In this document: in pieces, positions 13,866 to 23,636 of the stretch
Position numbering within the stretch: the first letter of the stretch is position 1
How the letters are laid out: the number at the start of each line of letters is the position of its first letter
The notes under the pieces: model-generated
What the model was told of the DNA's origin: nothing
Seen by the model: the letters and a program-made list of their open reading frames with translations, nothing else
Database searches by the model: none
Program-made: the position numbers and the translations under genes
Source: Takashimella koratensis
Lineage: Eukaryota; Basidiomycota; Tremellomycetes; Trichosporonales; Tetragoniomycetaceae
NCBI GenBank assembly: GCA_003116875.1
Contig: BCKT01000004.1
Span: 1,484,891 to 1,548,890 of the forward strand
Length of the DNA: 64,000 nt
Direction of reading: 5' to 3'

Positions 13866-16533
13866 ATGTCAGAGGTCACCACGTTCCCTCCTCCTCCGAC
13901 CGACCTGGCCGTGCTCCTCCTTGGTGCTGGGGGTCGCGAACACGCCCTGGCCTTCAAGCTCGCTCAGAGCCCCCGCGTTGCGCGCGTCTTTGTCTCCCCC
14001 GGAAACGGAGGGACAGCGCTCATGGGTGGGAAAGTCGAGAACCTCGCCGTCCCGTGGGGAGGCAAGGATGGGTTCTCGGGTATCATCGCTTGGTCTAAAG
14101 GTGCTGGGATCGACCTTGTTGTTCCGGGACCCGAGCAGCCGCTCGTCGACGGTGCCGAGCTCGCTTTCAGGAAAGGTAAGCCAGCTCACTGGACTTTTGA
14201 ATTCGTGAAATTGACCACGCCTCAGCTGGTATTCCCGTCTTTGGCCCCTCTCCCACTGCCGCTCTCCTCGAGGGCTCCAAGTCCCTCTCGAAAGCCTTCA
14301 TGGCCCGCCACTCCATCCCCACTGCCGCCTTCTCCACCTTCACCGCGTCTCAATACACCGAGGCTGTTGCGTTCATCCAGTCCAACCCTTTCCCCTCGGG
14401 TCGATGCGTCATCAAGGCCTCTGGTCTTGCCGCCGGCAAGGGCGTCTTGATCCCTGAGACGAACGAGGAGGCTCTCGCTGCCCTCAAGTCCGTCATGGTC
14501 GACAAGGAGTTCGGAGACGCAGGCGACGAGGTCGTAGTTGAGGAGTTCCTCACTGGACCAGAGATCTCGGTCCTCGCTTTCTCCGACGGGTACACGATCG
14601 TCCCCATGCCTGCGGCCCAGGACCACAAGCGGATCGGCGAGGGTGACAAGGGACCCAATACAGGCGGAATGGGAGCATACGCACCAGCGCCCGTCGCTAC
14701 TCCAGAGGTCATGGAGCGCTGCCTCAAGGAGGTCCTTGAGCCGACCATCCGCGGAATGCGTGAGGACGGTGAGTCCGAGTCCGCTCAACCCTTTATGTCA
14801 CTCTGCACTCCTCTTATGTCGCGGTCCTCAAAATTCTGGCGCTAACTGTCCCAGGCCACCCCTTCGTCGGCCTCTTGTTCACTGGCTTCATGCTCACCGC
14901 CAACGGCCCCAAGACGCTCGAATACAACGTCCGCTTTGGTGACCCCGAAACCCAGGCGCTCATGCTCTTGCTCGACGACCAGACCGACCTCGCCGAGGTC
15001 ATGCTTGCGTGCGTTGAGCGCAGGCTCGACTCGGTCAAGCTCGGGTACCGCGCCGGTTACGCCGTCTCGGTTGTCCTTGCTTCCGAGGGGTACCCAGGCA
15101 AATACCCCAAGGGTGTCCCCATGGCTATCAACCCGGCCATGCCCAAGGGTGAGTAGAGTTCCAGCAGCAAGTTTCTTGCTACCGTATACCTTGTGCTGAT
15201 AATCAACCCAGGCGTTGAGATCTTCCACGCTGGTACTACCGTCAAGGACGGCCAGGGCGTCACTGACGGTGGCCGTGTTCTCGCTGTCTGCGCTTCCGCC
15301 TCGACTCTCCGGGAAGCCGTCGACCTCGCATACCAGGGTGTCGACCGTATCGAGTTTGCCGGCAAGACCTACCGCCGCGACATTGCGTACCGCGCTCTCT
15401 CCTCCGAACCCGCTTCCTCCTCCTCCGCCTCTACCGCCCAGGTGCACCAGCACGTCTCGAGCGACGCACCCGCTGCTGGCCTTACCTACGCGGCGGCAGG
15501 TGTCTCCGTCGACGCTGGCAACGCGCTGGTTGACCAGATCAAGCCCGTCGTCAAGGCGACGCGACGACCAGGTGCCGACGGCAACATTGGTGGTTTCGGC
15601 GGCGCCTTCGACCTCGCCGCTGCCGGCTTCCGTGACCCCGTTCTCGTCTCCGGCACCGACGGCGTGGGGACCAAGCTCCGTGTCGCTTTGTCGTACGGTA
15701 AACACTCGACGGTCGGTATTGATCTCGTCGCTATGAGCGTCAACGACTTGATCGTTCAGGGCGCTGAACCCCTCTACTTCCTCGACTACTTTGCATGCTC
15801 CAAGCTCGATGTCCCCGTCGCTGCCGATGTCATCACCGGTATCGCCGAGGGGTGCCTCGAGGCTGGCTGTGCGCTTATCGGTGGTGAGACCGCCGAGATG
15901 CCGGGAATGTACCACGCGGACGACTACGACCTCGCTGGTTTCGCTGTCGGCGCTGTCGAGCGTGACCTCATGCTTCCTACCCGGGACATGACCGAGGGCG
16001 ACATTCTCATTGGTCTCCCTTCCTCCGGCCCTCACTCTAACGGCTACTCCCTCATCCGCAAAGTCGTCACTCTCGCTGGCCTCACCATCCACGCTCAAGC
16101 ACCCTGGGCACCTGAGTCCACCGTCGGCGACAATCTTCTCACCCCTACTCGTATCTACATCAAACAACTCCTCCCCGGAATCCGCGCGGGCCTCTTCAAG
16201 GGGATGTCACACATCACTGGCGGTGGATTCACCGAGAACATTCCTCGTATGTTCGCAGATTACTCGGCTCCCCTGGGTGTTCGGATCGACCTCACATCAT
16301 GGACACTCGCACCGATCTGGAAATGGATCATGCAGGCGGGTAACGTCGCCCCGACCGAGATGGCAAGGACGTTCAACTGCGGTGTCGGAATGGTTATTGT
16401 GGTTTCGAGGGCAAACGCGGATGCAGCGTTGAAGAGCTTGAGAGAGAACGGTGAACCAAACGCGTTCTTCATGGGTGAAGTTATTGCAAAGGCGGGCGTA
16501 GAGTACGTCGGGATGGACACTTGGTCCGTTTAA
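13866..16533 (+). CDS. ADE5,7: Bifunctional GAR synthetase / AIR synthase
   Basis: Catalyses two steps of de novo purine synthesis: phosphoribosylamine-glycine ligation (N-terminal ATP-grasp half) and AIR formation from FGAM (C-terminal half). Four exons: 13866-14175, 14226-14768, 14855-15148 and 15212-16533 (2469 bp, 822 aa; yeast has 802). All three introns are in phase 1 and follow or split a Gly or Ala codon. GARS motifs: [45 protein letters not shown] and [15 protein letters not shown] motifs: [43 protein letters not shown] and [14 protein letters not shown]. The two halves are joined by a Ser/Ala-rich linker ([12 protein letters not shown]). This gene fusion is standard in fungi. Confidence 0.97.
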
Positions 16534-16605
16534 GAAGGGTGTGAATTAGGGTTTGTGCCGGAACCGTGTGTTTGCTTTGTTTTTGTCTGTTGGGTAGTAT
16601 CTAGA

Positions 16606-16690
16606 GAAGTGGCAGAATGGTCATTCGGGCTTGTACAGTATGCATGGTACATAACTGCAGACAGCTCGAAAGAGTTTGTGTTCGTTCTCA
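16606..16690 (+). repeat. 3'-flank repeat, copy 1 (unit A)
   Basis: A segment of about 80 bp that recurs downstream of the first four genes of the array: GGCTTGTAC.GTA, then a GCATGGTA-like core, then CTGCAGA.AGCTC. Other copies are at 18003-18070, 19345-19420 and 20650-20735. The identity is visible but imperfect, suggesting old duplication or a retained 3'-end signal. Confidence 0.6.
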
Positions 16691-16821
16691 CCCCTCAAAA
16701 CTTGTCTCGAAACCTCAAATCAAGCAACTCCAATTCCGCGGATCACAAAGCATTTCCCAAGAATTTCCTCGCCCTTGTCCAGCTCGTCCCACAATTCGCA
16801 AGTGTGACGACACTTCGCCCC

Positions 16822-17397
16822 TCACGCCTCGGAGGATCCGGTGTTCGTCGTCGGCTGAGAAGGACCGGTGATTTGGGAAGGACCGGTAGCCTGAGAAGGA
16901 CCGCCCGGCTGCGAAGAGACTTTCCCCTCGGGGAACAAGCGGCGGAGTCTTTTGGACACACTGTGGCTGCGAAAAAATCAGCAAGACAGCTCCTCTCAAA
17001 CTTCGTAGTTGGTGCTCACTCACTGGGCAGCCACCGCCTCTTTTTCGTTCTTTTCCTCGACGCCGGCGATCCAGTTGGCAACGCTCTCGCGATCTGTCCA
17101 CTTCAAGTAGGTCGAAAAATCGTTCTGTTTTTTTGCCATTTTACCGAACCTGGTGGCGAGCTTTTAAGATTCGCTCTTCACCTCCGGGTTGTCGATGAAT
17201 TCGGTCGCTCCAAGACTCTCCTCAACTGACCTGATCAGCTTGAGCGTCTCGTCTTTCCACTTTTGAGTGCAATCGACGGTGGGGAGAGTTGTCCTCAGGT
17301 CCCCAAGTACCGCCATTGCAACCTTTTGCCAGGGCTCTTTGGACAAGTCGACCTCGCCCATCTCGAGGATCTGGCTTGCGGTCAGTGTGCCGGGCAT
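16822..17397 (-). CDS. Array gene A: small helical protein of unknown family
   Basis: Three exons, 17182-17397, 17024-17124 and 16822-16966, give 153 aa from MPGTLTASQILEMGEVDLSK. The middle intron (17125-17181) is only 57 bp, in frame, and contains a TAA; the coding sense on both sides continues in the same frame, so an unspliced message would stop after 77 codons. The last intron is GTGAGT..TCGCAG in phase 2. The protein starts with an amphipathic helical region closely similar to array gene D (ASQILEMGEVDLSKEPW against AREILSHGTIDLSKPKW), has W-I/L near the end of the central part, and its last exon begins SVSKRLRRLFPEG, matching D's DVIMRLERLYPNPE. The tail has three TGPSQ-like repeats. 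No signal peptide, membrane helix or known domain is seen. Function unknown. Confidence 0.6.
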
Positions 17398-17518
17398 GAC
17401 AAAGGGTAATGGGTAGCGAAGGTTGTACTGATGAAGGTGGCGAGTAGCACTGGGGGGTGTGGTGAGTTGTGAGAGGAGGTAGACTTTCAGAAATGAGAAG
17501 AAATCGAGGGGGATTTGA

Positions 17519-17533
17519 AAGCTTATATATCAT
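17519..17533 (-). promoter_or_regulatory. TATA box of array gene A
   Basis: On the minus strand an ATGATATATAAGC element lies about 125 bp upstream of the gene A start. The same element, at almost the same distance, precedes array gene D. Confidence 0.5.
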
Positions 17534-17874
17534 GAAACGCCCGGAAGATTTGGGGGGTCTCGACCATGTCAAACCGTGTCGAGCCGTGTCAAGCCGTGTG
17601 CTCACCAAGCCAGCTCCACCTTCTCAAAGGACGTTCGACCGAGCACGCAAATTCACGCCTCACTTCAAGGCCTAGCTCGCGTTTCAACGCTGATCAGGAG
17701 TCGTTCAAAGGGTCGTTGGAAGGCGGGGGGAACTTCAAGGGGTAACAAGAGAGACTTGGTCTCAGAGACATGTTGACAAGAAAGGCGAAAATGCGAACAG
17801 GGCAAGAAGGCGTGGGTGGGTGAAAGAGCGTTAAACAGAAATGGGGAGGTGGGGTCTGTCGGTCCTTTGATAGG

Positions 17875-17967
17875 ATCAGCGCCAGAGGTGTAGAGTGAGT
17901 AAAGTGGAGATAAGGGGCGGAGGTCTCGGCCGGAACTTGCTCGGAGCAGTTCAGGATAGAGCAAGAG
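17875..17967. repeat. Spacer direct repeat R1, copy 1
   Basis: About 93 bp closely matching 20518-20611. A block of 36 bases (17907-17942 and 20551-20586) is identical, and the flanks on both sides remain similar (AGCGCCAGAG before; GAGCAGTT.AGGATAGAGCA after). Its position between units A/B and again between C/D shows that a two-gene block was duplicated. Confidence 0.9.
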
Positions 17968-18002
17968 GGGAGTGGACGTGGTAAGTACAATATCGATGCG
18001 TG

Positions 18003-18070
18003 CTTGGTGGAGAGTGGCAAATGGTCGCTCGGGCTTGTACTGTACGGTATTCATGGTGCCTGCAGCAAGT
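18003..18070 (+). repeat. 3'-flank repeat, copy 2 (unit B)
   Basis: Second copy of the array 3'-flank repeat, downstream of gene B: GGCAAATGGTCGCTCGGG, TTGTACTGTACGG and ATTCATGGTGCCTGCAG segments align with the copies at 16606, 19345 and 20650. Confidence 0.6.
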
Positions 18071-18210
18071 TCAATAGTATGTATCCATCTCAACACTCCA
18101 GCCCGTGTCGGATCCCCCTATGAACTCCACACACTCAGACCAGCTTCAATAAAATCAAACTCTTCCTTGTCCACCTCGTCCAAGCTCGTATGCAAGACGC
18201 TCGTCGAAGA

Positions 18211-18857
18211 TCAAGTATCCGAAGGTGCCGTCGGCTTCGCGAACACTCTGGCAACGGTATTTCCGAACTTTGTCCTGTGGAGAGCTTAGCACTGGATGTT
18301 CCAAATGAGGATCGGAAACTACGGCCTACTCACACGTCAGCCTCTTGCCTCCCTGGGCCATCGGAGGTGACGAAGCTCATTGTCTCTGCAGATTGGTCCA
18401 GTGAATTCCAGAACCGCTCGAGAGACTGCTTTGTCGTCGGCAGTTTCAGGCTTTCCATGGCGCAGAGGACGTTCAAAAGCTGCAGGGAGGCAGCTGCCTC
18501 TCGGGACTCCTGAAAGGGAGACTCTTGGTCGCTCCTCAGTAGACACTCGTTCATCGATGTTTTGATGAGCGAGTTGAGCGCGATTGTCGCACTGGCAAGC
18601 TTGTTCGACTCTTCAATGGTATCGCGCTGGTCGCCACTCAGAGTAGAGATTGTCTGAAAACGATCCCTCAGGGCGGAAGTGATGTTCCTTTCCATGTCAA
18701 CGAGCAACCAGTAGGTAATGTTGACTCCGCTCTGTGTGCAAAGGTTGAAATCTTTGACACTGACTTGGTCGACGGTCGGTTTGCCTTCCCTTGGAGTTGA
18801 GAGCATTGAGGAGGCGTGAACTGAAGGAGGCGTTGTGTTGTGGATGGGGAAGGACAT
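18211..18857 (-). CDS. Array gene B: small helical protein of unknown family
   Basis: Two exons, 18334-18857 and 18211-18274, joined by GTGAGT..CCACAG in phase 2; 588 bp, 195 aa. The start ATG gives MSFPIHNTTPPSVHASSML; the reading frame extends further upstream but without another ATG. A Ser/Pro-rich N-terminus is followed by a predominantly helical region (ITSALRDRFQTISTLSGDQR; ASLQLLNVLCAMESLKLP) that resembles the corresponding segment of array gene C (PVLNHLELMKRRFKMG). The last exon begins VTKFGNTVARVFAKP, comparable to the hydrophobic/basic last-exon motif of genes A, C and D. No membrane segment, signal or catalytic motif is visible. The upstream spacer carries repeat R2, shared with gene D. 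Function unknown. Confidence 0.6.
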
Positions 18858-19029
18858 TACAAAAGGAGAGGGAGGTGCCAGGTAATATATGATCAAATAA
18901 GGAGAGGGGGGAGGGGGTTAGAGCAACATCATGTCACTGACCAAGCCAGCTTCACAGCTATCAAAGGACGATCGACGCCTGAGCACGCCATGGACAACTT
19001 GACAAGTCAAGGCCTCGACTCTGGACTTT

Positions 19030-19170
19030 GACTGAAGTGTTTCAGTGCTCCCCAGGAGTCATTCAAAGGTTTCCACGAAGGCAGATGTACCCAAAGCGCA
19101 ACGACAGAGACATAACTCTCAGAGAGGTGTCGAGTTGAAATGTGGACGCGAAAATCTGGCGCAGGGGTGA
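19030..19170. repeat. Spacer direct repeat R2, copy 1 (upstream of gene B)
   Basis: Closely matches 21870-22005 upstream of gene D. A 29-base block is identical at 19064-19092 and 21906-21934, followed by a similar stretch containing ACTCTCAGAGAG.TGTCGAGT. Weaker versions of the second half lie upstream of gene A (about 17758-17795) and gene C (about 20411-20450). Confidence 0.85.
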
Positions 19171-19344
19171 AGAGGAAAAGGAGGAAGGTAGGGGGGTAGC
19201 ACGCTGATGACCCCACTCTGGAACCTTGACAGTCGACGTCAAGTACGTTGGCATGAACAATGGTCGTTTGGGAGGTATTGTACGTGGCCCTTGGGGAGAT
19301 TAGAGTCTGTCTTTACTACGTTGTTGGTTGTTTGTAAGGGAAGT

Positions 19345-19420
19345 GTTCAATGGGCATTCGCGCATGTACAGTACGGTATGCATTGTACTCTGAGGCAACA
19401 GCTGAAAGCTCCGACCTTGT
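19345..19420 (+). repeat. 3'-flank repeat, copy 3 (unit C)
   Basis: Third copy, just downstream of gene C: GGGCATTCGCGCATGTACAG and ACGGTATGCATTGTAC segments align with the other three copies. Confidence 0.55.
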
Positions 19421-19495
19421 GTGTGCAGTACTCGTCCCTTCCTCCTCGCCACCTTTGCAATCTTGTATCACTCCTGAAAGTAGGTCTGACCAGAC

Positions 19496-20088
19496 CTACT
19501 TGACCCAACCCGTATCGACCATGGTCTCCGGCGAGAGCGTTTCGTCCTCCGCACAGTCGTCGTTGTGCTCATCGATCACCCTTGAGAACGTCTGCTTCGC
19601 CAGATGCGCCCGATACCTGTGATTCAACTTAGCGCCGGGATTATTGAACGAAAACCTTGATTATGTGGTTACACTCACCTATCGGTGCGGGACATGCCTT
19701 CTCCTCGAGTCACAACAAAGCGTAGGAGGTCTGTGGGCGCCTCCAGCAGCTCGCCCATCTTGAACCTGCGTTTCATGAGTTCGAGGTGGTTCAAAACCGG
19801 GAAGATTCCCGATGCAGAGCGCGCCTCGTTGTGAGTGGACTTGACAGAACCAGTCAGCTCTCGACACTTGGATCTCGCCGAATCAATGAGCCCGAAGAGA
19901 GTGTGGGTGGACTCAGCGACTCTCTCGTATGCGTCGCTGACGATGCTGTTTGCCTTCGAGTCCATTTCTTGCTCAGCAGCGACAGAAGCTGAAAACTCAA
20001 CGAAGTTGAGCGCCAACACTGCTGCTGCGGGTCCAGGACTCTCAGACAGCGTGAATGTGTTGACGTCGAAAATCTCCACACGCGACAT
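19496..20088 (-). CDS. Array gene C: small helical protein of unknown family
   Basis: Two exons, 19679-20088 and 19496-19616, joined by GTGAGT..ATCACAG in phase 2; 531 bp, 176 aa. Starts MSRVEIFDVNTFTLSESPGP at an ATG with a TATA-like TTTATACC about 115 bp upstream. The body is Ala/Ser/Glu-rich and should form long helices (AAAVLALNFVEFSASVAAEQ; YERVAESTHTLFGLIDSARS). The last exon begins RYRAHLAKQTFSRVIDEHND and ends in an acidic tail (CAEDETLSPETMV). No cysteine pattern, signal peptide or membrane helix suggests a secreted role. Similarity to gene B lies in the central helix and in the intron position. Function unknown. Confidence 0.6.
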
Positions 20089-20200
20089 GACTCAGAACAG
20101 AGATAGAGTGGGTTTAATCTGCTGCTGAAGTGAAGTTTGGATGGAATGAGTATGAAAATATCTTCGAAAACTGGGGGTCTTGGGGAATTGAGGGCAAGTA

Positions 20201-20208
20201 TTTATACC
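20201..20208 (-). promoter_or_regulatory. TATA-like box of array gene C
   Basis: GGTATAAA on the minus strand about 115 bp upstream of the gene C start, the same spacing as in genes A and D. Confidence 0.45.
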
Positions 20209-20517
20209 TTGGCATGGGCTTATCATTTGCATCATTTCTCGCTTAACGTCGCTCCACCTCGATCAAAGGATAAACAGGCGAGCGAGCACGCAATCAGCCA
20301 CTCAACCTACCAAGACCTAGTCCAGTCACTTTCGCGTTTTACCACACCCCAGGAGGTTCCCAAAGGGTCTCTCGAAGGCTCGCCGATCTTTGGGCGCGCC
20401 GCCAGAGCCCCAACTCTCAAAGACTTGTTAAGTCGAAAAACGAAAAAGCCAAAGAAGGCGCAAGAGGTGGTCAGAGTTGGTCTAGACCTCGAGACGCTGC
20501 TTTCAATCCTGTAGCGT

Positions 20518-20611
20518 GGTCAGCGCCAGAGCTGCAAGGACGGCCGAGTAGAGATAAGGGGCGGAGGTCTCGGCCGGAACTTGCTCTGAGCAGTTAAGGA
20601 TAGAGCAGGAG
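20518..20611. repeat. Spacer direct repeat R1, copy 2
   Basis: Partner of 17875-17967, with 36 identical bases at 20551-20586; offset between copies about 2644 bp, close to the length of a two-gene block. Confidence 0.9.
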
Positions 20612-20649
20612 GAAAAGCTAAAGAGAACGTAAAATGTTCAGGGGCTTTT

Positions 20650-20735
20650 CGGTGGAGAGTGGCAATTAATCATTGGGGCTGATACAGCATGCATGGCACT
20701 GTGCTGTAGCTGCAGATAGCTCAGAAGACTTTTAC
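20650..20735 (+). repeat. 3'-flank repeat, copy 4 (unit D)
   Basis: Fourth copy. Unlike the others it is about 300 bp from the stop of its gene rather than 65-130 bp, because extra sequence lies in between (20770-21036). Confidence 0.55.
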
Positions 20736-20769
20736 CCCTCCCGATCCTCCATACGCTTCCCACGTTTCC

Positions 20770-21036
20770 CAGATCAAATCATAGCCCAGAATCTTTTTGT
20801 GGTAGCGGTGTAGTAGCGGTTGCCCTCTGATAGGTTACTTAACGATATTCGCTGGTAGACTACAAAGACAAGATATTCATTCGACGAAGAGGCGTCGATC
20901 TATTCACGAGTCGTGCAATATATATACGCTCTTCGTCTTATACGCTCTTCGTCTCATGTCTTAGCGTAGTTAGTTATCAAGCTAACGAGGTGACGGGCGT
21001 TATGACACTTTAAGGCGGTGCTACCTGGGGGCGGTG
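20770..21036. other. AT-richer insertion between gene D stop and its 3' flank
   Basis: Roughly 250 bp absent from the equivalent place in units A-C. It is more AT-rich than its surroundings, has a perfect 16-bp tandem duplication (20923-20938 and 20939-20954), and ends directly at the stop codon of gene D. It could be a solo LTR or other element remnant, but I see no clear terminal repeats or target-site duplication. Confidence 0.35.
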
Positions 21037-21584
21037 TCATTCAGTTGAGGAGGCGGACTCGGGATTAGGGTACAGGCGTTCGAGCCTCATGATCACGTCC
21101 TTTCTGAAGAGAACATGAGCGACCAAGGTCATCAAGTTAAGTAAACTCACCTTGACTCGTCCTCCATGGACTGAACAGGGCCAAGCCAATCGATAGCTGC
21201 TGCACAGCTTTGCAACTCTCTTCCTGCCTTTGGATACACAGCTGTCGCCAACAGGCGTAGGTGACACGCAATTGACCCCAATTCTGCAACGCCCACGGAG
21301 ATGGGATGGTTTAACAATTCTTCGCTAGGGGAAGTTGTCCAACGGAATAGCTTTGCAGCTGATAAAAGCATGGTGTTGAGCTCGCGGTTCAAGGTGGCCA
21401 CAGACATTGCATCATCAATTGTTAGGTCGTCAGGTATCTGTGTCATGGCGGATCTCATGGCGGACCAGACTGTTGTCTGGACATCTTCGACCACCGCACT
21501 CGCGACTTGATGCCATTTAGGCTTGGACAAGTCTATCGTGCCGTGGCTGAGAATTTCTCTCGCGGTTGGCGTGTCGTTGATCAT
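21037..21584 (-). CDS. Array gene D: small helical protein of unknown family
   Basis: Two exons, 21151-21584 and 21037-21103, joined by GTGAGT..CTTCAG in phase 2; 501 bp, 166 aa. Starts MINDTPTAREILSHGTIDLS. Clear paralogue of gene A at the N-terminus and in the last exon (KDVIMRLERLYPNPESASST). The centre has helical segments (LNRELNTMLLSAAKLFRW; GSIACHLRLLATAVYPKAG) and AIDWLGPVQSMEDES immediately before the intron, aligned with VANWIAGVEE in gene A. A TATA element (TATAAAA, 21688-21700) lies about 110 bp upstream. The insertion at 20770-21036 abuts the stop codon, so the last residues may derive from it. Function unknown. Confidence 0.65.
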
Positions 21585-21687
21585 GAGGACGCCGAGCTCG
21601 TAGTAAATGGTTCTTTAGTGTGCGATCGCAATGTGTTGTCTGTTGAGAAAGACTTGTGGGACTGGCGAGGGTGAGGAGGTAAGGAGA

Positions 21688-21700
21688 GCTTTTATATCAT
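21688..21700 (-). promoter_or_regulatory. TATA box of array gene D
   Basis: ATGATATAAAAGC on the minus strand about 110 bp upstream of the start, nearly the same sequence as the gene A element at 17519-17533. Confidence 0.5.
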
Positions 21701-21869
21701 AGTAGGGTATATTCAGAGGAGGAATGGGAAAGTCCCGAAGAGTGTTGGTGACCATGTTTGCTGCCGTTTTGCTGCCGATCATTGAAAGGAGTCCACGCGA
21801 GCGAGTACGCAAATGATCGGACGCAATTGACTGGTTGACATCCGGGGATGGCAAGTCCTGGACTTTACG

Positions 21870-22005
21870 TTGTTTGAAGTGTTTCAGTAAAGCCCCGGGG
21901 TCATGCAAAGGTTTCCACGAAGGCAGATGTACCCGAGGCGCAATGACAGAGACATGACTCTCAGAGAGTTGTCGAGTCGAAATGTGGGCGCGAGAATCTG
22001 ACGAA
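21870..22005. repeat. Spacer direct repeat R2, copy 2 (upstream of gene D)
   Basis: Partner of 19030-19170, with a 29-base identical block (21906-21934) and similar flanks. Offset about 2842 bp. Confidence 0.85.
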
Positions 22006-22230
22006 GGCGTGGAGAGGCAACCGGGGCAAGGAGGGAGACGGCAAAGGCATATATGGGGTGTGAGAAGCAAGCTGATGCCTGCAATCCAAATTATAGGCCA
22101 GGCTGGAGCCCCATTACTAGAGGAAGGATAGTTGGTTCAATTAAGATCTGTTGTTTGTGAACATGTAGGAAGGATAATAGGAGAGCCCGAGCGCTCTCCT
22201 TATCCCAGTACCCGTCGAAAACGATACCCT

Positions 22231-22331
22231 CCCCCCCCCCCCCCCCCCCCCCTCTCTCCTCTCCAACCTCCCTAGCCAGCCTCCTCTCTTCGCCCATCTG
22301 ACAGTCCACATCCACACCCCCCCCCCCCCCC
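22231..22331 (+). repeat. Two poly-C runs downstream of array gene E
   Basis: A run of 22 C (22231-22252) and a run of 15 C (22317-22331), separated by pyrimidine-rich sequence, in the spacer between units D and E. Confidence 0.9.
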
Positions 22332-22384
22332 TTCCTCTTATGTATCAGTCTCTGGCTCTGAGTAAATGGGTCCTTCGATGTCTC

Positions 22385-23310
22385 TCAAGCCTCGGTGGTC
22401 TCCTCCGAAGTCTTGATCGAGCTGAGAGCGGTGACGAGGACGTTGAATTCTTCGCGTTCTTCGTCAGACATCTTGGCGAGTCGAGCGTTGACGAGAGGCA
22501 AGAGCTCTTGACTTTGAAAGCAGTCGTCAGTCAGGTCTTGAGCGGCAACTCTGGTACTTACGCAGTTGCAGCAGGCTTGATGACGCCGGTCTCTGAGTCC
22601 TTCGTCCTCATGTTTCTTTTCATGTTGAGCAAACACGAAAAGGCGGTGACGACCAAGTCAAGGGCTTGGAGCGAGTCTGACGGTACATCGCAATGCCAGG
22701 ACGACGAGTCCTGGTCTTCGGATCGTTTGGTGTTGTCGTTTCCTTCGTTCCTTGACCAGAAGTCGGCCACGATGTCGGTCATGAGACGGTTGACTTTCTT
22801 TTCTTCAATATTGTGACAAGTCAATTGGGGCCATTTGGGGGCGACAAAGGCGTATTTGAGGAGACTGTCGCAAAATGGTTTGAGGAGGCCTGAGTCGTGT
22901 TCGGAAAAGCCGAGGGAGGAGAGCTCTTTGCCCATGAGATGCACGACCTGCACCCCCGCGGTGGATTGCACCTTGGCCGTGACGTTGTCGAGCGGCTGAG
23001 TTTTGCCGTTGATGAAGAGCCGAGCGAGAGCGTCATCCAAGTTTGCTTCAGATATGACGTGGTAGGTTTGTCTGTGGCAGGGGGTTTGGTGAGTAAGAGT
23101 ACGGTTCAGAAAGAGGGGACAACCCCTGGCCCCCAATTTGCTCTCGCTCAGAGTATCTGAGAGTCGTCTAAGCTTTGACACGAAAGGATGAGTCAGACAG
23201 CTCCACACTCCGCTTGCCCTTTGTTACAACTGTGGAAAGTGAGGTCGAGGTCGAGGTCGATGTAGGCGAAAGTGTGTCACGGTGTCGGAGCAGAGGTTGG
23301 GCTTTGTCAT
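22385..23310 (-). CDS. Array gene E: larger member of the same unknown family
   Basis: Main exon 22562-23071 and last exon 22385-22511, joined by GTAAGT..TCAAAG in phase 2, are well supported. I propose a first exon 23228-23310 (MTKPNLCSDTVTH) because its ATG lies about 80 bp downstream of a TATAA box and its GT donor keeps the frame; the donor GTAACA is weak, so this exon is uncertain. Total 720 bp, 239 aa. The body includes ISEANLDDALARLFINGK, VVHLMGKELSSLGFSEH and a central helix LVVTAFSCLLNMKRNMR matching the LQLLNVLCAMESL helix of gene B. The last exon (QELLPLVNARLAKMSDEERE, ending SEETTEA) is helical and acidic. No known domain recognised. Confidence 0.55.
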
Positions 23311-23386
23311 TTTCACGTTGATATGTGACTCCACCAAGTCTTTGTCTCGAGGGTGAAACGGGGGAAAGACGAGGAGAGGGGGGAGG

Positions 23387-23396
23387 GGTTATAAGG
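23387..23396 (-). promoter_or_regulatory. TATA box of array gene E
   Basis: CTTATAACCC on the minus strand, about 80 bp upstream of the proposed start at 23310; it supports that start. Confidence 0.4.
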
Positions 23397-23636
23397 GAAG
23401 GAAATCAGCAGAGATAAGAGTGGGTATCTGAAATCAACTCCACAAGGATCTGCTGCATGCTCCTTCCTACCAAGACTCCAAGCTAGAGAGGTGCCATAGA
23501 TAGTAGGTAAAAATGAATATTGTAAAGCTTTCCGGCGAGATCAACCATTTTCAAAACACTTCAATGAACTAGAGGAAAACCTCCATCCACGTCCACTTCT
23601 CTCTCTCCCTGAACGTAGTATCGCCCTGTGGAGGGA

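Noticed and set aside
14842..16167. 441-codon minus-strand frame antisense to ADE5,7
   Set aside because: Shadow of the real gene on the other strand, produced by GC-rich third positions; no coding features of its own.
16555..17229. 224-codon plus-strand frame over array gene A
   Set aside because: It runs opposite to the spliced, paralogue-supported gene A and has no resemblance to any array member or known protein.
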